Assembly (NCBI RefSeq): GCF_001412655.1
Contig: NZ_CP012996.1
Span: forward strand, 248,001-312,000
Direction: 5' to 3'
DNA length: 64,000 nucleotides
DNA from: Pedobacter sp. PACM 27299
Lineage (GTDB): Bacteria > Bacteroidota > Bacteroidia > Sphingobacteriales > Sphingobacteriaceae
Every line of letters begins with the position of its first letter. Positions within the stretch are counted from its first letter, which is position 1. The notes under the pieces are model-generated. The model was not told where the DNA came from and searched no databases. It saw only the letters and a list, made by a program, of their open reading frames with translations. Shown piece after piece: positions 1 to 8,237 of the stretch. Both the position numbers and the translations under genes were made by a program.

Positions 1-910
1 CATTGATATAATCAATATCTGCGGTAGTTAAACCTGCATCTTTTAAAGCATTTGACATCACCATTCTTGCGCCAAGTCCCTGAGGGTGTGGTGCTGTAAT
101 GTGATTCGCGTCTGCGCTCATTCCTCCGCCTACTAATTCAGCATAGATTTTTGCACCACGTTTTTTGGCATGTTCCAATTCTTCCAGAATGATAGTTCCT
201 GCACCTTCACCAGCAACAAATCCATCTCTGTCTTTGTCGAACGGCCTTGAAGCTGTTTTTGGATCGTCATTTCTAGTCGATAGTGCATGCATTGCATTGA
301 ATCCTCCGATTCCAGCCTCATTAATGATGGCCTCAGAACCTCCGCTAATGATCACGTCACACATATTCAAACGAATATAGTTGTAAGCATCAATCATGGC
401 GTTAGTGGATGAAGCACAGGCAGATACAGTGGCAAAATTCGGTCCGCGCAATCCATATTTTATAGAAATATGGCCGGGAACGATGTCAATAATTACCTTA
501 GGGATGAAGAACGGATTTATGCGTGGTGTACCATCGCCTAAAAAGAAGTTCTTCATTTCGTCCTGAAATGTTTTAAAACCGCCAATACCTGATCCCCAGA
601 TAACGCCGATACGGTTGCAATCTAATTGTGAAAAATCAAAATTGCCGTCCTTAACAGCCTCATCTGTTGATACTAAAGCGTATTGAACAAATGGATCTAA
701 CTTGCGGGCTTCTTTTTTGTCCAAAAAATCTTCAGGGTTGAAGTTTTTAAGTTCACATGCAAACTTCGTCTTGAACTTTGATGTGTCAAAACCTGTAATA
801 GGGCCAGCGCCGCTCACGCCATTCAGCAAACCATCCCAGAATTCTGGGATCGTATTGCCAATTGGAGTGAGCGCACCTAACCCTGTAACTACTACTCTTT
901 TTAATTCCAT
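1..910 (-). CDS. fabF: 3-oxoacyl-ACP synthase II (FabF), partial
   Basis: This enzyme condenses malonyl-ACP with acyl-ACP in cytoplasmic fatty-acid elongation. The reverse strand reads MELKRVVVTGLGALTPIG from 910 and stays open to base 1, about 303 residues, so roughly the last 110 residues of a family of about 415 lie outside the window. The thiolase-fold nucleophile is visible in TVSACASSTNAM (Cys165), and the GEGAGTIILEELEHA stretch follows further on. The gene lies 28 bases after acpP on the same strand, the usual acpP-fabF order, so the two are very probably co-transcribed. The C-terminal catalytic His residues cannot be checked here except for the start of the HPQG-containing segment near the window edge. 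Confidence 0.96.
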   Translation of the reverse strand, partial: MELKRVVVTGLGALTPIGNTIPEFWDGLLNGVSGAGPITGFDTSKFKTKFACELKNFNPEDFLDKKEARKLDPFVQYALVSTDEAVKDGNFDFSQLDCNRIGVIWGSGIGGFKTFQDEMKNFFLGDGTPRINPFFIPKVIIDIVPGHISIKYGLRGPNFATVSACASSTNAMIDAYNYIRLNMCDVIISGGSEAIINEAGIGGFNAMHALSTRNDDPKTASRPFDKDRDGFVAGEGAGTIILEELEHAKKRGAKIYAELVGGGMSADANHITAPHPQGLGARMVMSNALKDAGLTTADIDYIN

Positions 911-938
911 TTATACGGATTATACGGAGACCGTATTT

Positions 939-1175
939 TTACTTAACGTTTTTCTCTAAGTAAGCAATTGCTTGACCAACAGTACCAATAGTTTCAGCCT
1001 GATCATCAGGAATCGCTACATTGAATTCTTTTTCGAACTCCATAATAAGCTCTACTGTATCTAAAGAATCAGCACCTAAGTCGTTAGTGAAAGAAGCTTC
1101 TGGTGTAACTTCGTTTTCATCCACACCTAATTTTTCAACGATAATAGCCTTAACTCTTGAAGCAATATCAGACAT
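939..1175 (-). CDS. acpP: Acyl carrier protein
   Basis: This is the 78-residue carrier of fatty-acid synthesis. It holds the growing acyl chain on a 4'-phosphopantetheine arm. The attachment site is the DSLDTVEL motif with Ser37. The protein is highly acidic and of normal family length. It starts with ATG at 1175 and is the first gene of the minus-strand pair acpP-fabF. The 159-base gap to the divergent gene at 1335 must hold the promoters of both directions. Nothing is unusual in the sequence. Confidence 0.98.
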   Translation of the reverse strand: MSDIASRVKAIIVEKLGVDENEVTPEASFTNDLGADSLDTVELIMEFEKEFNVAIPDDQAETIGTVGQAIAYLEKNVK

Positions 1176-1275
1176 AATGTTTATAATTTAATGGTTAAAT
1201 AATTCAGTGCAAAGAAAAATAAATAATTACACATTTCAAATGTTTTTATTTCTCTTCCAATTTTAATGTTTTTAT

Positions 1276-1311
1276 TTTGAACATTAATGTAAAATTAGTT
1301 TTATAATTTTG
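1276..1311 (+). promoter_or_regulatory. Putative Bacteroidota-type promoter
   Basis: TTTG at 1276-1279 and TAATTTTG (TAnnTTTG) at 1304-1311, separated by 24 bases, lie just upstream of the TTG start at 1335. The spacer is a little longer than the usual 19-21, so the -33 element is uncertain; the -7 element fits well. Confidence 0.4.
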
Positions 1312-1334
1312 TAATTCCCGTAAAAAAGTGTGTT

Positions 1335-1754
1335 TTGAACAAAACTTATTTAAAACTGTCCTTAGACCTTGATTTTGTTTTAATCGCCATTACAGCTTCA
1401 CTGAAGGATTATATGCTCTGTCATAAGGTCAATACTAGCCTTAATTTTGACTTCGAAAAGATTGATGATCACGAGGTTTACTTCAACGTAGATGAAAATC
1501 CCCTGGCCTTTTCTAAGTATTATTTTTTTGTGGAACAGGGAGAAATCGAGTACTACATCATCAATAATCGCAACGCAGAAGGGTTTTTGATCCCTGAAAT
1601 GAATAAAGTTGACTTTTTTATGATAATTCATCAGTATATTGACAAAGAAGACCTAAATTTTATTTTAACAGGATTAAACAAACTAGCTGATATTCAGGTA
1701 GCTGCACAAATTGATCCGAAAAAGTTGAAGTCCCGTGAAAATTTGGTAATGTAA
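1335..1754 (+). CDS. IPExxxVDY family protein
   Basis: This is a 139-residue acidic cytoplasmic protein of the Bacteroidota-specific IPExxxVDY family, whose function is not known. The name-giving motif is seen as IPEMNKVDF near residue 96, with Phe in place of the final Tyr. The family is commonly found between the acpP-fabF cluster and pyk, as here. The start is a TTG: no ATG occurs in frame before residue 95, and the TTG sits about 24 bases after a TAnnTTTG element. pyk follows 139 bases downstream with its own likely promoter. I infer no function beyond the family name. Confidence 0.85.
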   Translation: MNKTYLKLSLDLDFVLIAITASLKDYMLCHKVNTSLNFDFEKIDDHEVYFNVDENPLAFSKYYFFVEQGEIEYYIINNRNAEGFLIPEMNKVDFFMIIHQYIDKEDLNFILTGLNKLADIQVAAQIDPKKLKSRENLVM

Positions 1755-1761
1755 ATTTTAT

Positions 1762-1791
1762 ATTGAAGGTGTATTAAATACACTATATTTG
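1762..1791 (+). promoter_or_regulatory. Putative pyk promoter with palindrome in spacer
   Basis: ATTG (1762-1765), an 18-base spacer and TATATTTG (1784-1791) match the Bacteroidota promoter pattern about 100 bases before the pyk start. The spacer contains the perfect inverted repeat GTGTAT-taa-ATACAC (1769-1783), directly against the -7 box, a plausible place for a repressor to bind. Confidence 0.5.
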
Positions 1792-1893
1792 ATTTTAGAA
1801 GACTCAGAAATAAAATATTAATAACCTGGCCAACATCGGTTTTAGACATCGAAACCTTCATTTTGTTGGTCCATATAAATTTAAGTAACCAAA

Positions 1894-3324
1894 ATGAAAC
1901 CATTTCATTCCAGAACAAAAATCGTAGCGACGCTTGGTCCTGCTTCAGCTAAACCAGAAGTTCTATTTAGCATGTTTAATGCCGGACTTGACGTATGCAG
2001 ATTAAACTTTTCACACGGTTCTCAGGCAGATCACCAGGAAGTACTAAATACCATCCGCAGTCTTAATAAAAAACACAATTATAACGTAGGTATTCTGGCT
2101 GATTTACAGGGTCCTAAGATTAGAATTGGAATGGTGAAAGACGGTGGTATTCACTTAGTTAACGGTAACAGAACGGTCATCACGACTAAAGAATGTATCG
2201 GTAACGAAGAACGTATTTACATCACTTATACGACTTTCCCTCAAGACGTTAAACCAGGTGAAATCATCTTGTTAGATGACGGAAAACTTCAAATGAGAGT
2301 GATCGAAACTAACTTGGTTGACGAGGTAGTTTGTGAGATCGTTCATGGTGGTATCCTGACTTCAAGAAAAGGGGTTAACCTTCCAAACACTAAAGTTTCT
2401 ATCCCTTCACTTACTGTGGAAGACCGTAAAAACTTAGAGTTTGTATTAGAAAATGATGTAGAGTGGATCGGACTTTCTTTTGTTCGTAACGCCGCTGATA
2501 TCGTTGAATTAAAAGAGATTATCAAACAAAGAGGTAAAACTGCACGTGTCATTGCGAAGATTGAAAAACCTGAGGCAATTGCCAATATTGATGAAATCAT
2601 TGCTGTTTCCGACGGTATCATGGTTGCCCGTGGTGATCTGGGTGTGGAAATGCCAATGGAAGAAGTTCCATTGTTGCAAAAGATGATTGTTCAGAAATGT
2701 AGAGCAGCTTCGAAACCAGTAATTATTGCAACTCAGATGCTGGAAAGCATGATCACTACACCAAGGCCAACACGTGCTGAAGTGAATGATGTTGCCAACT
2801 CGGTATTAGACGGTGCAGATGCAGTGATGCTAAGTGGAGAGACTTCAGTAGGTGAATTCCCGCTGATTGTTATTGAAACCATGCAAAAAATCATTCAGAA
2901 CATCGAGGTAAACAACTATCCATTCCACCCGGAGAAGTTCCTTAAACCGAAATCTGATAGCTTCCTGAGCGATGCAATTTGCGATACAGCTTGTTTCTTA
3001 TCAAAACAAACTAACGCCGTTGGTATCGTTTCTATGACGGTAAGTGGTTATACTGCTTTCGAAATTTCAAGTCACAGGCCAAAAGCATTAACTTATATCT
3101 TCACCAGCAATGTGTCGCTATTGAATACATTGAGCTTATTATGGGGCGTACAAGGTTTCTATTATGATAAGTTTGACAGTACGGACGATACCATTCAGGA
3201 CGTAAATAACTTACTAAAAGAATACAAAATGATTAAAAAAGGTGATGTGATCATCAATACAGCGGCTATCCCAATGGAGAAAAAAGGGAAAACCAATATG
3301 TTGAAAATTACAGTAATTGATTAA
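1894..3324 (+). CDS. pyk: Pyruvate kinase
   Basis: The enzyme catalyses the last step of glycolysis, phosphoenolpyruvate + ADP to pyruvate + ATP, in the cytoplasm. The 476-residue protein has the N-terminal TKIVATLGPAS signature, RLNFSHG, the K-bearing VIAKIEKPEA active-site segment, the MVARGDLGVE motif and TRAEVNDVAN, then the C-terminal domain. The length is normal for a type without an extra C-terminal PEP-utiliser domain. It is transcribed alone, with a promoter candidate at 1762-1791, and is followed by a tRNA gene that has its own promoter. Confidence 0.98.
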   Translation: MKPFHSRTKIVATLGPASAKPEVLFSMFNAGLDVCRLNFSHGSQADHQEVLNTIRSLNKKHNYNVGILADLQGPKIRIGMVKDGGIHLVNGNRTVITTKECIGNEERIYITYTTFPQDVKPGEIILLDDGKLQMRVIETNLVDEVVCEIVHGGILTSRKGVNLPNTKVSIPSLTVEDRKNLEFVLENDVEWIGLSFVRNAADIVELKEIIKQRGKTARVIAKIEKPEAIANIDEIIAVSDGIMVARGDLGVEMPMEEVPLLQKMIVQKCRAASKPVIIATQMLESMITTPRPTRAEVNDVANSVLDGADAVMLSGETSVGEFPLIVIETMQKIIQNIEVNNYPFHPEKFLKPKSDSFLSDAICDTACFLSKQTNAVGIVSMTVSGYTAFEISSHRPKALTYIFTSNVSLLNTLSLLWGVQGFYYDKFDSTDDTIQDVNNLLKEYKMIKKGDVIINTAAIPMEKKGKTNMLKITVID

Positions 3325-3327
3325 TCA

Positions 3328-3358
3328 CTTGTAGCAATCAAAAATTTTTCTACTTTTG
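3328..3358 (+). promoter_or_regulatory. Putative tRNA-Ser promoter
   Basis: CTTG (3328-3331), 19 bases, then TACTTTTG (3351-3358), a full TAnnTTTG match, ending 13 bases before the tRNA. Position and spacing fit the Bacteroidota sigma factor consensus. Confidence 0.5.
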
Positions 3359-3371
3359 CAATCCGCAAAAA

Positions 3372-3459
3372 GGAGAGATGTCCGAGTGGCTGAAGGAGCA
3401 CGCTTGGAAAGCGTGTGTACCTCAAAAGGGTATCGAGGGTTCGAATCCCTCTCTCTCCG
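3372..3459 (+). tRNA. tRNA-Ser (anticodon GGA)
   Basis: The acceptor stem GGAGAGA (3372-3378) pairs with TCTCTCC (3452-3458), followed by discriminator G at 3459. The anticodon arm CACGC-TTGGAAA-GCGTG gives anticodon GGA, which reads UCC/UCU serine codons. A long variable arm and the T loop TTCGAAT are present, as expected for a type II serine tRNA. CCA is not encoded. Confidence 0.96.
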
Positions 3460-3478
3460 CGAATTACAAAAGTATCAA

Positions 3479-3510
3479 AAGGCTTTCAGCATCTGCTGGA
3501 AGCCTTTTTT
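3479..3510 (+). terminator. Rho-independent terminator after tRNA-Ser
   Basis: A 12-bp stem, AGGCTTTCAGCA against TGCTGGAAGCCT with one G-U pair, closes a two-base loop and is followed by a T run. Confidence 0.8.
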
Positions 3511-3524
3511 GTAAAGCCCACTTA

Positions 3525-3676
3525 GCGAAGTCAGGCAAATGGCAAAGAGGCTAAAGTGCTTCCTTCTGGAAAGGGATGAGTAGGGGGCTGGTAGGGCCGT
3601 GCTAGGGCCAATTGAGGTAAATAGCCCTTCGGGCAGTTTGAATAATGCCTTTTAGCCTCTTTAATTCGCCTTTCGC
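3525..3676. repeat. Imperfect palindromic element
   Basis: A perfect 12-bp inverted repeat (AAAGAGGCTAAA at 3544-3555, TTTAGCCTCTTT at 3651-3662) is extended outward by further matched blocks (AGGC 3533-3536 with GCCT 3668-3671, GCGAA near 3525 with TTCGC near 3672). The interior is G-rich and has a short direct repeat TAGGGCC. It has no open reading frame of note and lies just after tRNA-Ser. It could be a REP/MITE-like element, a structured RNA, or an old integration scar; the sequence alone does not decide. Confidence 0.5.
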
Positions 3677-3720
3677 AAAATAAACAGTTTATTAAGCGTA
3701 CCTTGCGCTTTTACCTGATT

Positions 3721-3993
3721 ATGAGCGATATTACAAAAGAGTTGCACCAGGGTGCAGATGAGAAAAAGAGACTGGAGTTTGAGGAAAAACTTAAGCAAAT
3801 TGCTCTGAAATATGATCGCTGGTTTAGTGGCCATACAAATAAAGATACAGGTGACAAACCTGATAAAATTCAAAACTATTTCCGTTACTTCCAAAATCAT
3901 GAAGGATTAACCCAACTTTATATTAAAGATGGTATGCCAATAGAAGTTGATTTGGACTGTAGAGAGGCCTTTAAGGCAACCTTTAAAGCTTAA
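3721..3993 (+). CDS. Small hypothetical protein
   Basis: I do not recognise this 90-residue protein. It starts MSDITKELHQGADEKKR and is soluble, charged and rich in Lys, Asp and aromatic residues, with no signal peptide or membrane segment. The N-terminal part (residues 5-35) should be helical; a segment DKIQNYFRYFQNHEGLTQ follows. ATG at 3721 is preferred over an upstream in-frame TTG at 3703, which would add six unlikely residues. It stands alone between the palindromic element and a convergent secreted protein gene. Codon use is like that of its neighbours. Confidence 0.6.
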   Translation: MSDITKELHQGADEKKRLEFEEKLKQIALKYDRWFSGHTNKDTGDKPDKIQNYFRYFQNHEGLTQLYIKDGMPIEVDLDCREAFKATFKA

Positions 3994-4106
3994 AACACCA
4001 AATTTATTCGCTTCATTCCTACCATTGCCGATTTGTCTGTTCTTCCTTTTTTCATACCATGAAACAGGGAAGAAGAGATGAGTCTTTGGGTTTTTAATAT
4101 CCCAGG

Positions 4107-4817
4107 TTATTCGAACACAAAAAAAGGCTTGAGTAATGGAAGGCTTTTAAAATCTTTAGGAGCTAGGGCATCTTCGCCTTTTATTTTCCAGACTTTGAGG
4201 TCTTTAATGGCTGCATCTCCGTTGATGGCAAAGCCGAACTGTCCTTTTGGTTTTACAAAACCTGTACTATCCTTAAATGATAGCACAGCTTCCTGATTGA
4301 TCCAGATAAAAAACTGATTTCCTGATCTTTGTATTTTCCAATCTTGCCAATCCGTTTGTTTGATTCTTTTTACCTTGGGCATGATGCCGATATGGCCGGT
4401 ACTGTGAACAAATGTACCTCTGTTTTCTAAATCGGCAAACAAGGACCGATCTTCTAAAGCCACTTTATTTTCGAGTTGATTGAGTAGAATTCCTAGAAAT
4501 TTGGAGCCATTTAAGTTCAGCATAACTTCAAACAAATAGGTTTTTGGTGCAGCCATTGCCGAAAATGTTAAAATAAAATCTTCAGGTAATGGTTTATTGG
4601 CTAGTAAAATTGCCCAGTTCAGATCTTTGCTGCCATATAAAGCCTGATCCTTGAGCTCCCAGCTACCATTGACAGTTAACCATTTTTTTTGGTCCAGGTT
4701 CTTTTTAAAATTTTCTTCAAAAATCAATTTACTTTGAGCATGAGCAGTAAATTCGGTGCTGAAAGTTAAAAGAGCAGTTAGAAACGTGGCTGAGATGAAT
4801 TTTGGGAACTTGATCAT
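4107..4817 (-). CDS. Secreted ConA-like (DUF1080-type) protein
   Basis: A 236-residue protein with a clear signal peptide (ISATFLTALLTFSTEFTAHAQ) that ends near residue 28. The body alternates short beta strands with patterns seen in DUF1080/LamG-like jelly-roll domains: NGSWELKDQALYGS near the start, a WQDWKIQRSGNQFFIWINQE segment in the middle and GQFGFAINGDAAIKDLKVW near the end. Such domains bind or cleave carbohydrate. No catalytic residues can be assigned. It is probably periplasmic or surface exposed and is transcribed alone. The fold assignment is by resemblance and is only moderately sure. Confidence 0.72.
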   Translation of the reverse strand: MIKFPKFISATFLTALLTFSTEFTAHAQSKLIFEENFKKNLDQKKWLTVNGSWELKDQALYGSKDLNWAILLANKPLPEDFILTFSAMAAPKTYLFEVMLNLNGSKFLGILLNQLENKVALEDRSLFADLENRGTFVHSTGHIGIMPKVKRIKQTDWQDWKIQRSGNQFFIWINQEAVLSFKDSTGFVKPKGQFGFAINGDAAIKDLKVWKIKGEDALAPKDFKSLPLLKPFFVFE

Positions 4818-4962
4818 ACGATAAGAAAGGGCAGAATATTGCTGAAATCAGTTCTCAAATATAGGAATTGCAGTTGGGCTCTCTCCAAAAAAGAGTCGGG
4901 ATTTCTGCAATTCCTATGAGCAGTTATTTCGAAGTTGAGCCCTATCTCGCCCTTTCTTTCAT

Positions 4963-5397
4963 TCATAATTGCCTGGCAGACTCTACGTATCTCTTGAAAC
5001 TATCCATAATCGCCTGCCAGCCATTCCTTTGCATCTCTATAGGATTTTGCCCCTCCGCTTCAAAACTTTCCGTAATTTTTACCCCATCAGCATTTTTTTC
5101 GAAGGTGATTTTTACTTTTCTACCATCACCAAGGGTGTAGCGCATCAGTTCATAAGGGATTACCTCATCATAAACACCTCCAAAATCAAACCCAAAACTT
5201 CCGTCTTTGGCTTCCATTCTAGAGTTGAATTTTCCGCCGGTACGTAAATCGTTTTCCGCCTTAGTGGTATGCCAGTCGTCGGATGCAGCACTCCATTTGG
5301 TAATGTGCGATGGGTCGTTCCAGGCTTTCCAAATGATGTCAATAGGGGCATTTACAGTAGCTGCTACCGTAATTACGGTTTGATCTTTTGTTGTCAT
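4963..5397 (-). CDS. SRPBCC / AHSA1-domain protein
   Basis: A 144-residue cytoplasmic protein of the START/Bet v1-like AHSA1 family. The family hallmark VTVAATVNAPIDIIWKAWND occupies residues 8-27, and the C-terminal helix has the NGWQAIMDSFKRYVE pattern. The fold forms a hydrophobic ligand cavity; specific ligands are unknown for most members. It is a single-gene unit between a secreted protein gene and a 2OG-oxygenase gene, both on the same strand but separated by gaps of about 150 bases. Confidence 0.88.
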   Translation of the reverse strand: MTTKDQTVITVAATVNAPIDIIWKAWNDPSHITKWSAASDDWHTTKAENDLRTGGKFNSRMEAKDGSFGFDFGGVYDEVIPYELMRYTLGDGRKVKITFEKNADGVKITESFEAEGQNPIEMQRNGWQAIMDSFKRYVESARQL

Positions 5398-5548
5398 CTT
5401 TTTTCTTTAATTGGTTGATGAATTAAAGTTAATGGTAATTTGTCGATTTGCTAGGGGTAAAAGCAACAATGTGTGCGGTAATTTACGACCATCCCATTTG
5501 AGTAAGAAACACTCTTCTGTAATCCATTAGCCACTCTTTTACAATTGA

Positions 5549-6142
5549 TTAGTCGACTTTTAACCAGCCAGTAATGCTCATTCTGGGCTTATTCGTTACT
5601 AAAACTTCGTGTTCCAGTTCACTGCTTTTAAAAAACACACTCTTCCCGTCCATAGGGGGGATATTTTGCAGACCATTGGTATGGTGGACGCACAATTCAC
5701 CACCATCGGCAAGTTGCCAATCCGCATTTAAATACATAATCATGGAGTATTGCCTGCTGGTATTTGTTCGAAACTGATCCAGGTGCTTTTTATAGAAACT
5801 GCCTTTTTCATAGAGGGTATAATGGAATTCATAGCCTGTAATTCCTGTGTAGCAAGTGCTGTTCAGGTAGCTCACAAAACAATCCATTAGATCAAAAAAG
5901 GCATTTTCATGAGGGTCATTGTGTGAGCGATCAAGCCAATAAATGCGATCACTTCGAAATAGTTTGTCGGGAACAACAATGGTCTCGTTGCCTGTTCCTG
6001 CGGATAATAGTTGGTTTCCCTGGTAGAGCCGTGTCAAATTATTTTTTAAATGACCTGATAAATTTTCATTTAAAAAGAGGTCTGCTATGCCAACTTTATC
6101 TTCTATAAAGCTGTCAATTAGCGTATTAAATATTTTTTCCAA
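5549..6142 (-). CDS. 2OG-Fe(II) oxygenase (prolyl-4-hydroxylase-like)
   Basis: A 197-residue member of the Fe(II)- and 2-oxoglutarate-dependent dioxygenases. The iron triad is visible as H120-x-D122 (KKHLDQF) and H178 (LEHEVL), with R187 nine residues later for 2-oxoglutarate. The C-terminal core from residue 100 (YEFHYTLYEKGSFYKKHLD) resembles the P4Hc domain; the N-terminal 90 residues are helical. A protein prolyl or other side chain is the likely substrate, but none is shown by context. It is a single gene. Confidence 0.87.
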   Translation of the reverse strand: MEKIFNTLIDSFIEDKVGIADLFLNENLSGHLKNNLTRLYQGNQLLSAGTGNETIVVPDKLFRSDRIYWLDRSHNDPHENAFFDLMDCFVSYLNSTCYTGITGYEFHYTLYEKGSFYKKHLDQFRTNTSRQYSMIMYLNADWQLADGGELCVHHTNGLQNIPPMDGKSVFFKSSELEHEVLVTNKPRMSITGWLKVD

Positions 6143-6311
6143 TGGAAAGGTACGGCGCGATCGGGGCGTAATTGCCCTTATCTGGTGAAGGTAGTTTTTA
6201 TTAGTGGTAACTGATTGTATGTCAGTAACATTTATAATAACTAAAAGTCTATGGAATTAGTAGTTTAATTGTTTATATTTGTCCTGTTAAAGATTAAAAC
6301 AGCTCAAGACC

Positions 6312-7319
6312 ATGAACATATTTAAATTTTCCATTTTAGGACTATTGCTGGGCAGCACTGCCATTCATGCACAGGACAATAGCAAGGTAACCATTACAGG
6401 AACTCTTAAGGGGGCGAATACAGGGAAAGTATACCTTCAGAAATTCGACAATAAAATGTTTAAAACGCTGGATTCTGCGGAAGTAAAGAACGGCACATTT
6501 AAGTTTAGTAAAAGCTTGAAATTACCAGAACTTTATGGTTTGACAGTCGATAAGGAGCAAAGTCCACTGTATGTGTTCCTGGAGAAAGGCCAGGTGAATG
6601 TTACGCTTGATCCGGAAAAATATTATAGAAATTCAGTGGTAACTGGTTCCGTTTCCAATGATCTTTTTACCAGTTATAAACAAGAAAAAGACGTTAAAAT
6701 TGAAGAGTTCATCAAAAAGAACCCTGCTTCCTTAGTGTCTGCGTATGTGTTGTACAGAGATTTTTCTTACAGATTAACGCCAGAAGAAATCAATCAAAGC
6801 CTACAACTATTAGACCCGACATTACAAAGTACACCTTACGTGGCGGTATTAAAAGACCTGGTGAATGTGCTGAACGCTGTAAGCATTGGAAAAAAAGCAC
6901 CGGATTTTGAAGGCAATACGCCGGAAGGAAAAACAATTAAACTTTCTGATCATTTTGGAAAATACCTATTGCTTGATTTTTGGGCTTCTTGGTGTGGTCC
7001 ATGCAGAAGAGAAAATCCAAATCTGGTAAAGGCTTATCAGAAATACCATGAGAAAGGATTTGATATATTCGCAGTCTCTTTAGATAAATCAAAAGAAGCC
7101 TGGTTAAAAGGAATTAAAGATGATAACCTGAGCTGGACTCATGTGTCTGATCTGGCCTTTTGGAATAGCGCTCCTGCGAAGTTATACGGAGTAAGGGCAA
7201 TCCCTGCAAATGTATTGATCGATCCAAATGGAGTGATTATAGCAAGAAACCTGACTGGTGAGGACCTGGAAAATAAACTTGCAGAGTTATTGGCAACACC
7301 ATTAGCGAAAACGAAATAA
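6312..7319 (+). CDS. TlpA-family disulfide reductase with DUF4369
   Basis: A 335-residue exported thioredoxin-like protein. Residues 1-20 form a signal peptide ending in AIHAQ; residues 25-110 are a beta-rich DUF4369-type domain; residues 195-330 are an AhpC/TSA-Redoxin domain with the active site W227-CGPC-231 and the cis-Pro segment AIPANVLID. Members reduce disulfides of periplasmic proteins, e.g. in cytochrome maturation. A TAnnTTTG box (TATATTTG, 6274-6281) lies 31 bases before the ATG. It is followed by two hairpins in a row before the convergent aquaporin gene. Confidence 0.93.
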   Translation: MNIFKFSILGLLLGSTAIHAQDNSKVTITGTLKGANTGKVYLQKFDNKMFKTLDSAEVKNGTFKFSKSLKLPELYGLTVDKEQSPLYVFLEKGQVNVTLDPEKYYRNSVVTGSVSNDLFTSYKQEKDVKIEEFIKKNPASLVSAYVLYRDFSYRLTPEEINQSLQLLDPTLQSTPYVAVLKDLVNVLNAVSIGKKAPDFEGNTPEGKTIKLSDHFGKYLLLDFWASWCGPCRRENPNLVKAYQKYHEKGFDIFAVSLDKSKEAWLKGIKDDNLSWTHVSDLAFWNSAPAKLYGVRAIPANVLIDPNGVIIARNLTGEDLENKLAELLATPLAKTK

Positions 7320-7403
7320 GGTGATATACTCAGGTATAACGTTAATCTAAAATTGAAAGAGCACTTCAGACTAAGATTTTGGATCGGCTACAGAAAACCC
7401 GAT

Positions 7404-7436
7404 AGTATACACCTACGGTCACGGTAGGTGTATACT
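7404..7436. repeat. Perfect 13-bp inverted repeat
   Basis: AGTATACACCTAC (7404-7416) and its exact complement GTAGGTGTATACT (7424-7436) enclose a 7-base loop. There is no T tail, so it is not a standard terminator. It sits between the end of the thioredoxin gene and the true terminator that follows, and could protect the mRNA 3' end or bind a protein. Confidence 0.75.
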
Positions 7437-7438
7437 GC

Positions 7439-7476
7439 AAGCCCTCAAAAAACAGCTAGTTTCTTGAGGGCTTTTT
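7439..7476 (+). terminator. Rho-independent terminator
   Basis: AAGCCCTCAA (7439-7448) pairs perfectly with TTGAGGGCTT (7464-7473), followed by TTTTT. It ends the thioredoxin transcript. Confidence 0.8.
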
Positions 7477-7502
7477 AACTTGCAGAAAAGAAAAGGGCTA
7501 CC

Positions 7503-8237
7503 TTATGCCTGATGTAAGTATATGTTGAGAAATGCTGCCAATGCGCTGCCGATGAGCGGGCCAGCAATAGGAATCCAGGCATAAGCCCAGCCACTATCTC
7601 CTTTACCATGAACGGGTAATATCGCATGCATAATTCTTGGTCCCAGATCTCTGGCCGGATTAATCGCATAACCTGTCGTTCCTCCAAGCGACAATCCAAT
7701 TACCCAAACGAGAAAAGCTACAGGGATTGCACCTAAGGATCCCAATCCTATGGCTGTTTTTTCGCTGCCTAATGCTGCGTCGGTAAAGTGAAGAATGGTA
7801 AATATCAATACAAAAGTTCCAATGATTTCAGAGATAAGGTTGGACCAATTATTTTTAATCGCTGGAGCAGTACAAAAAGTAGCCTGTTTTGCACCTTGAT
7901 CTGCGGTTGGTTTATAATGGTCTTTGTACGTTAACCATACCAGAAATGCACCTAAAAAGGCACCTATAAATTGGGCTGCAATATATAATGGTACTTTTGC
8001 CCAGCTGAATTTTCCGGCAATGGCCAGACCAATGGAAACGGCAGGATTCAGGTGTGCACCACTATATGGGCCAGCAACAACTACACCGACAAAAACGGCC
8101 AGCGCCCAGGCAGTTGTGATGACAATCCAACCTCCATTATTTCCTTTGGTGCCGGATAAAACCACATTTGCGACTACCCCATTTCCCAAAAGTATCATTA
8201 GCATTGTGCCGATTACCTCGGCCGAAAATTCCGACAT
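7503..8237 (-). CDS. MIP-family aquaporin / glycerol facilitator
   Basis: A 244-residue six-helix inner-membrane channel. Both pore half-helices are intact: HLNPAVS (Asn64) and AINPARDLG (Asn193). The Asp after the second NPAR (Asp197) is the residue typical of glycerol facilitators (NPARD), where water-only AqpZ proteins have Ser. This favours passage of glycerol or other small polyols as well as water, an inference from family knowledge. It is a single gene with no glpK or glpD beside it. The start is ATG at 8237. Confidence 0.93.
   Translation of the reverse strand: MSEFSAEVIGTMLMILLGNGVVANVVLSGTKGNNGGWIVITTAWALAVFVGVVVAGPYSGAHLNPAVSIGLAIAGKFSWAKVPLYIAAQFIGAFLGAFLVWLTYKDHYKPTADQGAKQATFCTAPAIKNNWSNLISEIIGTFVLIFTILHFTDAALGSEKTAIGLGSLGAIPVAFLVWVIGLSLGGTTGYAINPARDLGPRIMHAILPVHGKGDSGWAYAWIPIAGPLIGSALAAFLNIYLHQA

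Noticed and set aside
5398-5548. Possible small gene between the SRPBCC and 2OG-oxygenase genes
   Set aside because: No open frame of useful length with a start; it is plain intergenic sequence.
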